Shown: positions 40,424-48,712 of the stretch, piece by piece
Numbering within the stretch: the stretch's first letter is position 1
How the letters are laid out: each line of letters starts with the position of its first letter
Source: an uncultured Dehalococcoidia bacterium
GTDB taxonomy: Bacteria > Chloroflexota > Dehalococcoidia > Lucifugimonadales > UBA3495
Assembly (NCBI GenBank): GCA_958295765.1
Contig: CATQHB010000002.1
Location: 2,992,091-3,056,090, forward strand
Direction of reading: 5' to 3'
DNA length: 64,000 nt
Notes under the pieces: model-generated
Told to the model about the DNA's origin: nothing
What the model saw: only the letters and a program-made list of their open reading frames with translations
Database searches by the model: none
Program-made: the position numbers and the translations under genes

Positions 40424-41524
40424 TCACCCCACCAACTCCCTAACCGTCCGATCCACCAACTCCACCGGCACGTCCCGGCGCACTACCGCCCGGCCTACGT
40501 CCTCCAGCATTACCCAGCGGTTGCTGCCGCCGGCTACTTTTTTGTCCAGGGACATGGCCCGGCGGATGTCCTCTACCGATACGCCGGCGGCGGTGGTGGG
40601 CAGGTGGAAGCGTTGCAGCAGGTTGTATTGGCGGTCAACTACCGCCTGGTCCAGGAGGCCCATTTCCTGGGCCATTTTAGCGGCGCCCATCATCCCGATG
40701 GACACGCCCTCGCCGTGCATAAACCGCCCGTACTCGGTGGAGGACTCCAGGGCGTGGCCGATGGTGTGGCCGTAGTTCAGCAGGATGCGGATGCCCAGGG
40801 TTTCCCGCTCGTCCTGGCTGACCACCTCGGCCTTGATTGCCATACTGCGGCGGATGACCTCGGTGGATATTTCCGGCTCCACGTTCATCAAAGCCTCGGC
40901 GTGTTCCTCGAAAACGTCCACCAGCGCGGCTTCCAGAATAAAGCCGTGCTTGATGGCCTCGGCCCAGCCCTCGGACAGTTCCCGCCGGCCCAGGGTGGAC
41001 AGGGTTTGGACGTCGGCCAGCACCGCTTGAGGCTGGTAGAAGGCGCCCACCAGGTTCTTGCCCTGGGGCAGGTTCACTGCCACCTTGCCGCCGATGGAGG
41101 CGTCCACCATGGCGGCCATGCTGGTGGGCACCTGGATGAAGGGGACGCCCCGCAGGAAGGTGGCGGCCACGTAGCCGGCCAGGTCGCCGACGACGCCGCC
41201 GCCGACGGCGATGATGGCGTGGCCCCGCTCGGCCCGCAGGGAGACCAGCCATTCGTAGATGGCCTGGGCCAGGCTGTTGGTCTTGCTCGGCTCGCCGGGG
41301 GGGATGACAAAGCAATGGGCGGCGATGCCCCGCTGCTGCAAGGCGCGTTGGGCGCGGCGCCCGTAGCGGTTCATCAGGTTTTCGTCGGTGATGATGTAGG
41401 CCGGGCTGTTGATGCCCAGGTCAACCAGGCGGTCGCCCAGTTGGTCCAGCAGGCCCCAACCGGCCACCACCGGATAGCTGCCGCCGGAGTGATGCACCGT
41501 TGCGGCCAGGTTCGGGTCGGGCAT
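40424..41524 (-). CDS. aroB: 3-dehydroquinate synthase
   Basis: 366 aa. It converts DAHP to 3-dehydroquinate, the second step of the shikimate pathway, using NAD and a metal. Motifs: AIIAVGGGVVGDLAGYVAATFLRGVPFIQVPTSMAAMVDASIGGKVAVNLPQGKNLVGAFYQP (spread over 97-160), EGWAEAIKHGFI, and the metal histidines in GHTIGHALE and MHGEGVSIGM. An AAGGAGG site lies before ATG 41524. It is 50 bp downstream of aroK in the same direction. Confidence 0.95.
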   Translation of the reverse strand: MPDPNLAATVHHSGGSYPVVAGWGLLDQLGDRLVDLGINSPAYIITDENLMNRYGRRAQRALQQRGIAAHCFVIPPGEPSKTNSLAQAIYEWLVSLRAERGHAIIAVGGGVVGDLAGYVAATFLRGVPFIQVPTSMAAMVDASIGGKVAVNLPQGKNLVGAFYQPQAVLADVQTLSTLGRRELSEGWAEAIKHGFILEAALVDVFEEHAEALMNVEPEISTEVIRRSMAIKAEVVSQDERETLGIRILLNYGHTIGHALESSTEYGRFMHGEGVSIGMMGAAKMAQEMGLLDQAVVDRQYNLLQRFHLPTTAAGVSVEDIRRAMSLDKKVAGGSNRWVMLEDVGRAVVRRDVPVELVDRTVRELVG

Positions 41525-41574
41525 AATGCGCCTCCTTAATATAATCTACATTTATACGATTATTCCTTTGCGGA

Positions 41575-42141
41575 TTAACCGGCATTTGCCTGCCACAACG
41601 CCAACACCCGCTCCGCCACCTGTTCCGGGGTCAGGTGGTCGGTGTCGATGCGGTGGTGGGCCTGGCGGTAGGCGTCGGCCCGTTGCGCCAGCAGTTCCCG
41701 GATGCGTTCCATACTGGCGACACTGGCGGCGGGACTGGCGGCGGGACTGGCGGCGGGGTTGTCGGCGGCCAGCAGGGGCCGCACCGCTTGGCCGGCCGCC
41801 AAGCGCTGGTAGATCGTCTCCGGCTGGGCGTAGAGGCAGAACACCGCGCCGGCGGCCAGCATCGCCCGCCGGTTGTCCGGGTCCACAAAGGCGCCGCCGC
41901 CGGCCGCGATAATCCGGCCTGAACCGGCGCACAGTTCCCCAATTACCTCCCGTTCCAGGGCGCGGAAGGCCGCTTCGCCGGCGTCGGCAAAAATCCGGTC
42001 AATGGACTTGCCGGCCCGGGCCGTTATCTCCCCATCGGCGTCCCCCAGGGGCCGACCGGTGCGCTGGGACAGGATGCGCCCCACGTGGCTTTTCCCGGAG
42101 GCCATAAAACCCACCAGGATGATGTTGTCGGGCTGGGGCAA
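41575..42141 (-). CDS. aroK: Shikimate kinase
   Basis: 188 aa starting at TTG 42141, with GGAGGT upstream. It phosphorylates shikimate with ATP. Walker A is GFMASGKSHVGR, then GDADGEITARAGKSIDRIFADAGEAAFRALEREVI, and a GGGAFVDPDNR motif. Near residue 130 is an unusual NPAASPAASPAASVAS insert, produced by 12-bp tandem repeats in the DNA. It lies upstream of aroB and forms a two-gene operon for aromatic amino-acid synthesis. Confidence 0.92.
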   Translation of the reverse strand: MPQPDNIILVGFMASGKSHVGRILSQRTGRPLGDADGEITARAGKSIDRIFADAGEAAFRALEREVIGELCAGSGRIIAAGGGAFVDPDNRRAMLAAGAVFCLYAQPETIYQRLAAGQAVRPLLAADNPAASPAASPAASVASMERIRELLAQRADAYRQAHHRIDTDHLTPEQVAERVLALWQANAG

Positions 42142-42247
42142 GGTTGACCTACCTCCGGTTTAACCGTGAATACGGGCTGAAAAGTTCTATGCCGTTCCGA
42201 GAAATCTATGTCATCCCGACTGCTGTAGTCGTCATTCCGACTGTTTT

Positions 42248-42368
42248 AGTCTGTCATTCCGAGCGGAGCGAGGAATCTAAACCCCGACAGCAGCGGGGTT
42301 TCTGCCGGAACCGGAAACTGGCAGGGCCGGGCATTTTAGATTCCTCCCTGCGGTCGGAATGACAGACT
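42248..42368. repeat. Inverted repeat with 34-bp arms (GTCATTCCGAGCGGAGCGAG type)
   Basis: The left arm 42248-42281 and right arm 42335-42368 are complementary apart from a few mismatches, enclosing a 53-bp centre. The family is widespread in bacterial genomes. It occupies the 311-bp gap between aroK and the VOC gene. Confidence 0.75.
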
Positions 42369-42452
42369 AAATGGCCGGAATGACTTGGCAAAGCAATTGG
42401 AATTACCGGCCGATTGCTTAACTCGTAAGACATTCACGCCTATTAGCGCCCC

Positions 42453-43277
42453 CTACCCCGGCAGTTGGGTCAGGTGCATCCGGCTGCCCATGCTGGTGGC
42501 GGTGTCGAAGTAGAGTACCTGCTGGCCGACGGAGTTGGTGTTGGGCGTGTCGGCGACGAACTGAAAGCCGCGACTGCAACAGTCGGCGATGCCAGCGTGA
42601 ATGTCGTCCATCACGTAGCCGACGTGGTCCATCGCGTGCTGGCCGCCCAGGTCGCCGGGGTTGGCCGGCTCAATCAACTCCACCTGCACCTGGCCGAAGT
42701 TGACGAAGGCGTTGCGCCGTCCTTGGCGGGAGGGGCCGCCGCCGATATGCACCCCGTCAAACTTCTCCGCATACCAGGCGATAGCCACATCGACGTCCGG
42801 CACCAGGTAGCCGGCGTGGACAATTTTGGCTACCGGCACCCCGCCGCCTACGCCGACGGTGTTGGCGGCGGCCGGCTTCGGCAGTTGGGTCAGGTGCAGC
42901 AGCACGTTGTTGGTGGTAGTGGGGTCGAAGTAGAGCAACTGCTGGCCCAACTGGTTGGTGCGGGGCGCGTCGGCCAGAAACTTGAAACCCCGCGCCTGGC
43001 AATCCGCAATCGCCTTGAGGATGTCCGGCACCACGTAGCCGACGTGGTGCATCACCAGGCCGTCCGGGGGCAGGTTGGCGGTATCCGCCGGCTGGATGAG
43101 TTCTACTTCCACCTGCCCAAAGCGGAGAAAGGCGTTGCTGCCGCCGCCGGGCACCTGGACGCTGCTGGCAACGGCCCCGCCGCCGGCGTTTTCGGCGCCA
43201 AAGCCCCGGTTGAACCAGGCAATGGCGGCCTCCAGGTCGGCGGTGTAGTATCCGATGTGCTGAATCTTGTCAAACAT
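42453..43277 (-). CDS. Tandem VOC (glyoxalase-like) protein, methylmalonyl-CoA epimerase-like
   Basis: 274 aa from ATG 43277 (GGAAGGATAAGG upstream). Two VOC domains occur in a row: IQHIGYYTADLEAAIAWFNRGFG with MHHVGYVVPDILKAIADCQARGFKF, then IVHAGYLVPDVDVAIAWYAEKFDG with MDHVGYVMDDIHAGIADCCSRGFQF. Each ends with the same block, (L/V)YFD...(L/M)HLTQLP. Both halves hold the metal-binding histidine and glutamate pattern. The halves are clear duplicates. It may epimerise or bind a CoA ester; substrate is unknown. Confidence 0.85.
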   Translation of the reverse strand: MFDKIQHIGYYTADLEAAIAWFNRGFGAENAGGGAVASSVQVPGGGSNAFLRFGQVEVELIQPADTANLPPDGLVMHHVGYVVPDILKAIADCQARGFKFLADAPRTNQLGQQLLYFDPTTTNNVLLHLTQLPKPAAANTVGVGGGVPVAKIVHAGYLVPDVDVAIAWYAEKFDGVHIGGGPSRQGRRNAFVNFGQVQVELIEPANPGDLGGQHAMDHVGYVMDDIHAGIADCCSRGFQFVADTPNTNSVGQQVLYFDTATSMGSRMHLTQLPG

Positions 43278-43375
43278 AATCCTTATCCTTCCTTTCAACT
43301 CAACCCTTGCAATTTGCCGCCCCCTATTATGCCATAAATGGGGCAGGGTGGGGGCTTTTGGCCGGCCGCCCCAAT

Positions 43376-43586
43376 CCGCTCATGGTGAGCTTGTCGAACC
43401 GGCCGCTCCACTCTCCGCTCATGGTGAGCCTGTTGAACCACCTGCCTCAATCCGCTCATCCTGAGCCTGTCGAACCACCCGCCCCGATCCGCTCATCCTG
43501 AGCCTGTCGAACCACCCGCCCCGATTCGCTCATCCTGAGCCTGTCGAAGGATAGACCGATGGTTCGACAAGCTCACCATGAGCGGA
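43376..43586. repeat. 37-bp tandem array of the CTCATCCTGAGCCTGTCGAA repeat
   Basis: Units start at about 43376, 43414, 43451, 43488 and 43525, with 37-39 bp spacing. Units three and four are identical over 37 bp. The array is closed by an inverted half (43559-43586). Spacers are not unique, so it is not a CRISPR. Confidence 0.8.
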
Positions 43587-43655
43587 CTTTAGGCGACGGT
43601 GGCTTGGGTTGCCCTCCGTCAGGGTGGATGGTTGGTTAGGGTGGATGGTTGGATG

Positions 43656-43774
43656 GTAGGGGCGGGTTTGTAACCCGCCCGTCCGCAACGGTAGAATCAT
43701 TTGGGTAACGGAGACACCGTATCCGACATATCCTTGCACCGGAACGTCGGGCGGGTTATAAACCCGCCCCTACC
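43656..43774. repeat. 119-bp element bounded by GTAGGGGCGGGTT palindromes
   Basis: The left end is GTAGGGGCGGGTTTGTAACC (43656 on) and the right end GGGTTATAAACCCGCCCCTA (to 43774). Outer ends are inverted repeats of about 13 bp, and each end is itself a palindrome. The same layout occurs at 50811-50930. Confidence 0.75.
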
Positions 43775-43810
43775 ATACACGAAACCGGGCCGGGCAAGGA
43801 ACACCAACAC

Positions 43811-43829
43811 CTGTTGAGAATGTCAACAG
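43811..43829. promoter_or_regulatory. Operator-like palindrome upstream of the P450 promoter
   Basis: CTGTTGA-GAATG-TCAACAG is a 7-bp perfect inverted repeat with a 5-bp centre, ending 11 bp before the -35 box. It has the size and position of a transcription-factor site. No regulator gene is adjacent. Confidence 0.5.
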
Positions 43830-43840
43830 CGGTTTCCACC

Positions 43841-43869
43841 TTGACGCCCGGTTAGCGTATTGCTAGAAT
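43841..43869 (+). promoter_or_regulatory. Promoter of the P450-ferredoxin operon
   Basis: TTGACG (43841-43846) and TAGAAT (43864-43869) are 17 bp apart, with an extended TGC before the -10. The leader to ATG 43966 would be about 90 bases. Confidence 0.72.
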
Positions 43870-43965
43870 GGCGCACACACCCGGTTTACGGTTGTTTCAC
43901 CCCTCAATTTCAGCCCGGCAAGCCTTAATTCGGAATAGAATAGTAGTCGAAGGGATGGTGGCGTT

Positions 43966-45201
43966 ATGGTTGCTTCTACCAACAGCCGAATCAGCGACGA
44001 TATGTTTACCGACGAGGTCATCGCCGACCCCTATACTTATTATGGTCGCCTGCGGGAGGAAGACCCGGTTCACTGGAACGAGCAGTATTCCCTGTGGGTC
44101 ATTACCCGCTACGATGACCTGGTCTGGCTGACCCGCCACAACGAGCTGTTTTCCTCGGCGGTGTTCAAGAACGACCCCAAGCCGCCCTATCCGACTATCT
44201 ACGACTCGGACCTGGGCCTGTATGAATTCGTCCGGGAGTACCAGTCCCGCCAGTTCATCCAGCACGACCGCCCGGCCCACCTGGATATGCGCAAGGTGGT
44301 ACACGGCTACTTCACCCCCCGGTCAATGGAGGAGTGGCGGCCAATGGTGCGGGACGCCATCAAAGACCTGCTGGACGAGGCCGAGGAACGGGGCAGTATG
44401 GACGTAATGCGGGACTTTGCTACGCCCCTGCCCCTGCTGATTATCGCCCAGATGATGGGGGTGCCCAAGCAGGACCGGCCCTACATCCGGGAGGTGGCGG
44501 AAAAGCTGCTCTACGTGGGCCGGGGCGAACCCTGGCGGATGCAGAACTTCTCCGAGGGCATCCGGGAAATGATTGAGTACGTTACCCCCCTGGTGGAGGA
44601 GCGCATCGTCAATCCTCAGGACGACTTTATATCGGTGCTGGCCCGGGGCGAAAGGGAAGGGGTGTTCAGCCGGGAGCAGGTAATTTCCAACTCCTCGCTG
44701 CTGCTGCTGGCCGGCCACGAAACTACCATCAACCTGCTGTGCAACGGCATCCTGTCCCTCATCCGCAACCCGGCCCAATGGGAGATGCTGCGGGAAGACC
44801 CGGAGGGGATGCACGTGAAAGCCACCGAAGAGTGCCTGCGCCACGATTCCTCGGTCAAGTCCATCACCCGCATCGCCGCCGAGGACGTGGAACTGCGGGG
44901 CCAGGTTATCCGCAAGGCGGACCGAATCCGGTGGTTTATCTCCTCGGCCAACCGCGACCCTCGGAAGTTCCCCAACCCGGATGACTTTGACCTTACCCGC
45001 TGGCCCAATCCCCACGTCGCCTTTGGCGCCGGGATTCACCACTGCCTGGGCGCAACCCTGGTTCGGGTGGAGGGGCAGGAGGCGTTCCGCGCCTTTGCCG
45101 AGCGGTTCAACGCCCTGCACTTGGATACCACCGAGGAGTTGGAGTACCAGCCCAGCATCACCTTCCGGTCGGTCAAGGAAATGCCGATTACGTGGGACTA
45201 A
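43966..45201 (+). CDS. Cytochrome P450
   Basis: 411 aa soluble bacterial P450. The heme-thiolate loop is FGAGIHHCLGATLVRVEG (Cys near residue 357), the I-helix oxygen-binding motif is LLLAGHETTINLL, and the K-helix ExxR appears as EECLRH. WVITRYDDLVWLTRH and DFISVLARGEREG fit the family (CYP107/CYP125-like length). It monooxygenates an organic substrate with electrons from a ferredoxin. The gene for a single-cluster ferredoxin follows 80 bp downstream, making the electron-transfer partner likely. The substrate is unknown. Confidence 0.94.
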   Translation: MVASTNSRISDDMFTDEVIADPYTYYGRLREEDPVHWNEQYSLWVITRYDDLVWLTRHNELFSSAVFKNDPKPPYPTIYDSDLGLYEFVREYQSRQFIQHDRPAHLDMRKVVHGYFTPRSMEEWRPMVRDAIKDLLDEAEERGSMDVMRDFATPLPLLIIAQMMGVPKQDRPYIREVAEKLLYVGRGEPWRMQNFSEGIREMIEYVTPLVEERIVNPQDDFISVLARGEREGVFSREQVISNSSLLLLAGHETTINLLCNGILSLIRNPAQWEMLREDPEGMHVKATEECLRHDSSVKSITRIAAEDVELRGQVIRKADRIRWFISSANRDPRKFPNPDDFDLTRWPNPHVAFGAGIHHCLGATLVRVEGQEAFRAFAERFNALHLDTTEELEYQPSITFRSVKEMPITWD

Positions 45202-45281
45202 GGGACTATTGAACCGGGCGTACCGGTGAACCGGGCGTAGCGGACTGATTGGGGGAACCGGGGCATCCGGGGGAGGAAACA

Positions 45282-45506
45282 ATGGCTCGAAAGCTGCGAA
45301 TTACCGTGGATCACGACGTATGCGTGGGCAACGCGATGTGCGAAACCTTCGCTACCAACACCTTTGCCCTCAACGAAGAGCGCCAGTCAGAGGCGGTGAA
45401 CCCGGACGGCGACCCGCTGTCCCAAATCCTGGAGGCGGCGGACAACTGCCCGGTCAGCGCCATCACCGTGGCAGACGCGGAAACCGGGGAGAAGTTGTTT
45501 CCCTAG
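45282..45506 (+). CDS. Ferredoxin, P450 redox partner type
   Basis: 74 aa from ATG 45282, with GGGAGG upstream; an earlier reading from 45249 is less likely. The cluster motif is D-x-x-x-CVGNAMC (C-x5-C) with DNCPVSAI near residue 55. The missing second cysteine of a 4Fe-4S CxxCxxC pattern indicates a [3Fe-4S]-type ferredoxin, the class encoded beside actinobacterial and Chloroflexi P450 genes. It should deliver electrons to the adjacent P450. Confidence 0.9.
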   Translation: MARKLRITVDHDVCVGNAMCETFATNTFALNEERQSEAVNPDGDPLSQILEAADNCPVSAITVADAETGEKLFP

Positions 45507-45568
45507 CTGGGGGCAGCGCCCTTTACGCCCGGCGGAACGGGCCGGGCTGACGGGGTAATATAATTGCC

Positions 45569-45591
45569 GGGGCGGGTTTTGTACCCGCCCC
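45569..45591. terminator. Hairpin between the ferredoxin and nuclease genes
   Basis: Nine-base-pair stem GGGGCGGGT / ACCCGCCCC with a TTTGT loop, placed between two convergent genes. The right side continues TTAAAC. It belongs to the GGGGCGGGTT palindrome family and may end transcription in both directions. Confidence 0.45.
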
Positions 45592-45610
45592 TTAAACTGT
45601 GCCATTGAGG

Positions 45611-46786
45611 CTATCGGGTGGTAACGGCAACTTCATCGAAATGCAGGTTGTCGGCTTCCAGCGAAAACTCCACGTACTTTATAGGCCAAGTGCGGTTTTC
45701 GTTAGCCTGATTAAAGCTTGCCAGGGCTTGAGTAAATTGCCGAAAGGCGGGCGATGTTCTCTTGGCCGGCTGTTTAGCTATCAACACCGGTTGAATGTCT
45801 CCGGGCAGGTTCGGGATATAATACTGCTCAATCCAGTCAACATAACGCCGGATTTGGGCCACGTTCCCGGCTTTGGCGGGAACCGCTTTGAGTTCTATCG
45901 GGATCAGTGTCTTTTGGTTGTTCAGAGCAACCGACGCCATTACGTCGATTCTTTGCATACCGACGCCACAGGACACTTCATTGCCCAGCCACTCAATTCC
46001 CGCACCGTCCAGTAGAACAGCATCCAGGCTGCGGTTAATTCCCCTTCCCAGGTTTTTCGTTATATAAGCCTGCAAATGAGACTCAAAAACCTGCCTTGCC
46101 CGATATTTTGCAATCAGACGGGGCAAAAGATTTAGCTCAACTTGGCGGCCGTCGTATGTCGGCGATTGCTCGTCCCGGAGGACTATTCTCTGGCTGGCCC
46201 GGTCAAAGGTAAGTCTCTTGCCTTGACAGTCCAATTCTATTCGATTGTTCTTATTCCTGATGAGTTGAGTCAGCCGATCGGCCTCATAGAGCGTTATCAT
46301 TGTATTACCACGATTGCCCTTGAGTTTCCGGTAAATCAAACTCCACAGCATTTGATTGGGCGCGCTGATGTACTTAATTTCATCCAGAGCTTCCCACTCT
46401 GTTACGCCCTCAGCATAAACCTTATCCGGCTCAATCAAAGTTCGGAAAGTCAAAGACTTCTCTAAACGGGTTTTGAGGTACTGAGATCTATCGTTATTAT
46501 CCAAGAAAACCCCGTCTTGCACTGCTTTGAAAGTTCCGAAAAACTTGCCTTCGGGAATGGACTTTCCAAGGTTTTGTTGCAAGTAAAATATGATGCTGTC
46601 CCCTTGGCGAATTCGGCTCCCGTCGGCAATCATCGCTACAAGGTTATTCTCCGTTGGAGCTGTTAGGCCGGTAGTGGCAGAGTTATTGAAGTCAACCCGT
46701 CTATCCCCTGCCCCGGTGCCGATGAAAAGATGCTCCAAGTGCAACGGGAAAGTAGTTGAGTCAACTATCAGGATATGGGTGGTCAT
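45611..46786 (-). CDS. Putative restriction endonuclease paired with a DNA methyltransferase
   Basis: 391 aa. Its ATG overlaps the methylase stop by four bases (ATGA). The N-terminal 150 residues look like a PUA/EVE-type domain that reads bases (RQGDSIIFYLQQN, GKFFGTFKAVQDGVF). The C-terminal part carries a PD-(D/E)XK core: GMQRIDVMASVALNNQ, then a strand LIPIELKAVPAKAG (E-x-K). Base composition is more AT-rich than the neighbours. The layout mirrors the PmeII-like system at 1.9-3.5 kb. Type II restriction is the most likely role; the target is unknown. Confidence 0.75.
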   Translation of the reverse strand: MTTHILIVDSTTFPLHLEHLFIGTGAGDRRVDFNNSATTGLTAPTENNLVAMIADGSRIRQGDSIIFYLQQNLGKSIPEGKFFGTFKAVQDGVFLDNNDRSQYLKTRLEKSLTFRTLIEPDKVYAEGVTEWEALDEIKYISAPNQMLWSLIYRKLKGNRGNTMITLYEADRLTQLIRNKNNRIELDCQGKRLTFDRASQRIVLRDEQSPTYDGRQVELNLLPRLIAKYRARQVFESHLQAYITKNLGRGINRSLDAVLLDGAGIEWLGNEVSCGVGMQRIDVMASVALNNQKTLIPIELKAVPAKAGNVAQIRRYVDWIEQYYIPNLPGDIQPVLIAKQPAKRTSPAFRQFTQALASFNQANENRTWPIKYVEFSLEADNLHFDEVAVTTR

Positions 46787-47667
46787 GACTTCCGACGCCT
46801 CCTCAATTTCTGAAACAGCACAATATACTCGTGCTTGAAAATGTAGAAACCGTTAGCCAAAGCCCGGTAGCGCCATAGATGTTCCTGGTTGCGCTTGGCC
46901 CGGTTATTGACCATATTCTTTACAATAATGCTTTTCAACCTCAGGGCGCCGGAGGAAACAAGGGCAGCAGTCAACAAGCTCTGTAAAGGCACCCATTCGC
47001 TGCTTTGGTAGATGTCGCCGATGACCACCGCCAGATGCCGCCCCGGTTCCAGCAGGTCAATCATATTGTGGTAAGCGACGATAAACCGCTCCAGAAACTG
47101 ATTCACGTCCCGGCAGTTGCTCAAGTCCGCCCGGTCATCGCTGAACTTGATGATGTTGTGGTAGGGCGGGTGCATTATCAGAAACTGCACGCTGCTGGCC
47201 CCGTAATCGGCCAACCGGAGTTTGACCTCCTCGGCGGACTTGGCGGAGGCGCTGTCTCCGGTAATGATGTCCAGGTCATCGGCCTGGCTGATTGGCGTGG
47301 CGGCGGCGGGGTCTGCGGAGTCAAACAGCGTCAAGCGGTCATTGAGAATCCGCTGCCGGGCCAGGGTTGCCACCGCCGGGGCCAGTTCGATGCCGATATA
47401 GCGGCGGCCCAGGCGGTTGGCCTCAATGGCGGTGGTGCCGCTGCCGATAAAAGGGTCCAGCACGATGTCGCCGGCTCTGGTAAAGCGGCGCAGCAACTGG
47501 TTGGGTATCTGGGGGATAAAGTTGCCGTGATAGTCGGCTTGGTGGGCGCCGCTGGAGTCGCGGGCCTCCAGCAGCCAGAGGCTGTCGGTCAGGAGGTCGT
47601 CGTACTGCTGCCAATTGGACAGGTCCAGGTCATTGACCCGGTTAGCGCGGCGGTTTGATTCGGCCAT
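46783..47667 (-). CDS. DNA methyltransferase of a type II restriction-modification pair
   Basis: About 294 aa from ATG 47667. The earlier ATG at 47703 lies inside the -10 box of the promoter and is rejected. AdoMet motif I is DIVLDPFIGSGTTAIEANRLGRRYIGIEL; the catalytic motif IV is IMHPPYHNIIKFS (HPPY, an N4-cytosine or N6-adenine type). NRAKRNQEHLWRYRALANGFYIFKHEYIVLFQK closes the protein. Here motif I precedes motif IV, unlike the beta-class enzyme at 2701-3540. It protects the host DNA from the overlapping endonuclease. Confidence 0.88.
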   Translation of the reverse strand: MAESNRRANRVNDLDLSNWQQYDDLLTDSLWLLEARDSSGAHQADYHGNFIPQIPNQLLRRFTRAGDIVLDPFIGSGTTAIEANRLGRRYIGIELAPAVATLARQRILNDRLTLFDSADPAAATPISQADDLDIITGDSASAKSAEEVKLRLADYGASSVQFLIMHPPYHNIIKFSDDRADLSNCRDVNQFLERFIVAYHNMIDLLEPGRHLAVVIGDIYQSSEWVPLQSLLTAALVSSGALRLKSIIVKNMVNNRAKRNQEHLWRYRALANGFYIFKHEYIVLFQKLRRRRKS

Positions 47668-47701
47668 CTTACCCGGTTCCCCCGTCCCCAAGTTGGCATG
47701 C

Positions 47702-47729
47702 ATGGTAGCGGTGATTCCGGGTATGTCAA
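47702..47729 (-). promoter_or_regulatory. Promoter of the methylase-nuclease pair
   Basis: On the minus strand TTGACA (47724-47729) and TACCAT (47702-47707) are 16 bp apart. The transcript would begin near 47695, 28 bases before ATG 47667. This supports the internal start choice. Confidence 0.6.
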
Positions 47730-47802
47730 CATTAAATTTTGCCCACTTTTGCCCACTTCAGGAGAGAAAGGGGAAAGCCCCTTTAAGCCGGGAACGCCCC
47801 GC

Positions 47803-48462
47803 CTACCCCTCGCCAAACCCCTCCGGCCCCCGCAATGGCACAAAGCGGCACTTGCCCAGCAGGGTTAAAGACAACCCCTCGTCGGTACGGCGGGCCTGGA
47901 TTAGCTCCTGCTCCTCCAGCGAACCCACCGGGGCGACCAGCCGGCCGTTCAGCGCAAGCTGGGCCACCAGGCTGGGGGGCAGCCTAGGGCAGGCGGCGGT
48001 AATGATGATGGCGTCAAAGGGGGCGTAGCCGGCGGCGCCTAAGTCCGGGCCGGCCAATTCCACCGTTACGTTGGCGCAGCCCAGGTTGGAGAGGCGGCGG
48101 CGGGCGCGGGCCGCCAGTTGCGGGTCCCGCTCCACGGTGACCAGGTGGCCGTCGGTCAGCAGCCGGGCCAGCACCGCCGCCTGATAGCCGCTGCCCGTCC
48201 CGATTTCCAGGACTTGCTCGGCGCCGCCCAGTTCTAAAGCCTCGGTCATCCGGGCCACGATGTAGGGTTGGGAAATGGTCTGCCCGGCGCCGATTGCCAG
48301 GGCAATGTCCCAGTAGGCCCTGGCGCGGGACTCCGGCGGGACGAAAAGCTCCCGGGGCACCTGCTCCATAGCGTCCAACACCGATTCCGCGCCAATTTCC
48401 CGCCGCAAATCGGCGAAAAGTTTCTGTCGGTCCCGTTCCAGTTGCCCGTCTGCGCCGTACAT
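47803..48462 (-). CDS. pcm: Protein-L-isoaspartate O-methyltransferase
   Basis: 219 aa. The class I methyltransferase core is VLEIGTGSGYQAAVLARLL (motif I), preceded by the Pcm-specific AIGAGQTISQPYIVARMTEAL, and followed by FDAIIITAACPRLPPSLVAQL and GRLVAPVGS. The opening VLDAMEQVPRELFVP is also typical. It repairs isoaspartyl residues in aged proteins. A promoter (TTGTAG, 18 bp, TATAGT) lies at 48477-48506. Confidence 0.94.
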   Translation of the reverse strand: MYGADGQLERDRQKLFADLRREIGAESVLDAMEQVPRELFVPPESRARAYWDIALAIGAGQTISQPYIVARMTEALELGGAEQVLEIGTGSGYQAAVLARLLTDGHLVTVERDPQLAARARRRLSNLGCANVTVELAGPDLGAAGYAPFDAIIITAACPRLPPSLVAQLALNGRLVAPVGSLEEQELIQARRTDEGLSLTLLGKCRFVPLRGPEGFGEG

Positions 48463-48476
48463 AGCCCCCCGGCGGC

Positions 48477-48506
48477 ACTATAGCACAGGGGGTTGGCCGG
48501 CTACAA
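48477..48506 (-). promoter_or_regulatory. Promoter of pcm
   Basis: On the minus strand TTGTAG (48501-48506) and TATAGT (48477-48482) are 18 bp apart. The predicted start near 48470 leaves a leader of only about eight bases. Confidence 0.45.
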
Positions 48507-48587
48507 TTTGGGGGGTGGTTGAGGAGTGATTGCCCGGCATCATATAACCGCCGGCCGACAACGCATAACCCGCTCAGCAACACATAA

Positions 48588-48704
48588 CCGCTCATGGTGA
48601 GCTTGTCGAACCATCGGCCTATCCTTCGACAAGCTCAGGATGAGCGGAACAATTGCCCCGGTAGCGACAAGGGTTCTGGATTCCGGCCTGCGCCGGAACG
48701 ACGG
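48588..48704. repeat. Paired dispersed repeat and one arm of the inverted-repeat element
   Basis: 48588-48648 holds CCGCTCATGGTGAGCTTGTC and the inverted TTCGACAAGCTCAGGATGAG; 48676-48704 is a single 29-bp arm (CTGGATTCCGGCCTGCGCCG...) of the inverted-repeat element, without its partner. Both lie just past the end of the ABC permease gene. The 250-bp gap holds no gene. Confidence 0.75.
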
Positions 48705-48712
48705 TTTATGCC

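Noticed and set aside
43414-43560. CRISPR-like regular spacing of 37 bp
   Set aside because: The whole unit is repeated, without unique spacers, and no cas genes are present.
47668-47703. Upstream ATG for the methylase at 47703
   Set aside because: It overlaps the -10 box of the TTGACA promoter, so it would not be in the transcript.
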